This document shows positions 14,426-15,033 of a stretch of DNA of 15,033 nt, piece after piece. The notes beneath the pieces are model-generated. The model searched no databases. It saw only the letters and a list, made by a program, of their open reading frames with translations, and had not been told where the DNA came from. The position numbers and the translations under genes are program-made. Source of the DNA: an uncultured Prevotella sp. (GTDB taxonomy: Bacteria; Bacteroidota; Bacteroidia; Bacteroidales; Bacteroidaceae); contig CAMGFM010000012.1 in NCBI GenBank assembly GCA_946055365.1, positions 1 through 15,033 on the forward strand. Reading direction: 5' to 3'. Each line of letters begins with the position of its first letter. Position 1 is the first letter of the stretch.

Positions 14426-14565
14426 CCGATAAGATTATTGTTTAACACTGTGGAAGAATTTGGCTGCTTGCAACCACACAAAAAAATGCTAAAACTGCGT
14501 GACCGCCCCATGCGGGGCAAAGCGGTAATTTGGTGTTTTCCACTCAAATCATTATTATTGGAAAA
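14426..14565 (+). promoter_or_regulatory. Long, potentially structured metK leader
   Basis: The inferred leader is about 140 nt. GTGGAAGA (14450-14457) can pair with TTTTCCAC (14536-14543) over 8 bp with one G-U. Enclosed is a hairpin ACCGC/GCGGT (14502-14506 with 14522-14526) continuing as CCC-ATGC-GGG with a 5-nt bulge; GCCCC/GGGGC is an alternative. metK makes SAM and is often controlled by SAM-sensing leaders elsewhere, but this does not match any SAM riboswitch I can recall, so the role is open. Confidence 0.4.
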
Positions 14566-14569
14566 ATGA
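14486..14569 (+). CDS. Candidate 27-residue upstream ORF coupled to metK
   Basis: ATG at 14486 follows CACACAAAAAA, a typical A-rich Bacteroidetes initiation context, and opens a frame of 27 codons (MLKLRDRPMRGKAVIWCFPL, then KSLLLEK). Its TGA (14567-14569) overlaps the metK ATG (14566-14568) as ATGA, the usual arrangement for translational coupling. It lies inside the inferred metK transcript and contains the GC-rich hairpin at 14502-14526. The peptide has no recognised domain; it is basic at first, then hydrophobic. A frame this short could arise by chance, so confidence is low until conservation is shown. Confidence 0.35.
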   Translation: MLKLRDRPMRGKAVIWCFPLKSLLLEK

Positions 14570-15033
14570 ATTATCTTTTTTCTTCAGAATCAGTATCAGA
14601 AGGACATCCCGACAAAGTGGCCGACCAGATCTCAGACGCTCTGGTTGACCAGTTCCTTGCCTATGACGACGAGTCGCATTGTGCCATCGAGACATTCGTG
14701 ACCACGGGTCAGGTGGTGATAATGGGCGAGGTGCGCTCCAATGTCTACATCGACTTGCAGACCATAGCGCGCCGCACCATCAACGGCATAGGCTACACCA
14801 AGTCAGAATATCAGTTTGACGGCAACTCATGCGGCATCCTCACCGCCATACACGAGCAGTCTGACGACATCAACCGCGGCGTGTCGCGTGAGAACGAGGA
14901 GGAGCAGGGCGCGGGAGACCAAGGCATGATGTTTGGATATGCCACCAACGAGACCGAGAACTACATGCCCGTGACTCTCGATCTCGCGCATCTCATCATG
15001 TCTACCCTCGCCGACATACGCAGGGAGGGCAAG
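14566..15033 (+). CDS. metK: S-adenosylmethionine synthetase, 5' part (runs off the window)
   Basis: MetK joins methionine and ATP to make S-adenosylmethionine in the cytosol. Only the first 156 codons are present; the frame is still open at the last base, and bacterial MetK is usually near 385-430 residues. The start region SSESVSEGHPDKVADQISDA contains ATP-binding His14, Asp16 and Lys17; Glu42 (CAIETFVTTGQV) is the metal or potassium ligand. The hexapeptide signature GAGDQG is at residues 115-120, within GAGDQGMMFGYA. ATG 14566 is chosen because MNYLFSSESVSEGHPDK is the normal N-terminus. It has its own promoter element and a long leader with a possible coupled upstream frame. No changes in the visible motifs. 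Confidence 0.96.
   Translation, partial: MNYLFSSESVSEGHPDKVADQISDALVDQFLAYDDESHCAIETFVTTGQVVIMGEVRSNVYIDLQTIARRTINGIGYTKSEYQFDGNSCGILTAIHEQSDDINRGVSRENEEEQGAGDQGMMFGYATNETENYMPVTLDLAHLIMSTLADIRREGK

Noticed and set aside
14422..14466. 8-bp inverted repeat GCAGCCGA with TTGGCTGC in the metK leader
   Set aside because: Its left arm overlaps the -7 element and inferred start site, so it would be largely untranscribed and cannot act as an RNA stem if that start is right.
14426..14565. Known SAM riboswitch upstream of metK
   Set aside because: I could not match the helices or conserved bases of the SAM riboswitch classes I remember; only generic structure can be claimed.

Overview
The window looks like chromosomal DNA of a fairly GC-rich member of the Bacteroidales, most likely Prevotellaceae-like. 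The evidence is DUF4923 and DUF6242-type proteins, a PorG-like outer-membrane protein, a lipoprotein with an Asp-rich surface-export signal, A-rich leaders without clear Shine-Dalgarno sites, and two TAnnTTTG-type -7 promoter elements. The family assignment is inference; no rRNA or other phylogenetic marker is present. All twelve recognised genes lie on the + strand, and no mobile element, CRISPR array, tRNA or rRNA was found.

Layout: (1) 72-659, a secreted DUF4923-type lipocalin-like protein. (2) 870-1796, the tyrosine recombinase xerD. (3) 2098-4914, a large secreted M16 zinc peptidase closed by a strong terminator. (4) 5294-6694, a probably surface-exposed lipoprotein with Asp-boxes (DUF6242-like). 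(5) 6943-7629, a PorG/DUF6089-like beta-barrel protein. (6) 7851-8600, uppS. (7) 8621-11233, bamA. (8) 11569-13216, three consecutive OmpH/Skp-type chaperones. (9) 13465-14313, murI, with its own terminator. (10) From 14566 to the window end, the first 156 codons of metK.

The core from PorG to OmpH is an envelope-biogenesis cluster. UppS makes the lipid carrier for peptidoglycan and surface glycans, MurI supplies D-glutamate for peptidoglycan, BamA inserts outer-membrane barrels, and the OmpH/Skp proteins escort unfolded barrels through the periplasm. PorG belongs to the type IX secretion apparatus. As recalled, the same order (PorG, UppS, Omp85, OmpH) occurs at PG0189-PG0193 of Porphyromonas gingivalis.

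The genes are mostly ordinary; the spaces between them are not. Three intergenic regions hold tandem arrays of a 13-bp quasi-palindrome (consensus AAAGTGCCACTTT) repeated every 21-24 bp, mostly 21-22, about two helical turns. Two of these share a conserved tail. Three other gaps hold different short repeats: 695-820, 6819-6921 and 13356-13401. The metK leader follows a good promoter element, can fold into a nested structure, and contains a 27-codon open frame whose stop overlaps the metK start as ATGA, which suggests translational coupling. The repeat family and the metK leader are the best candidates for something undescribed.
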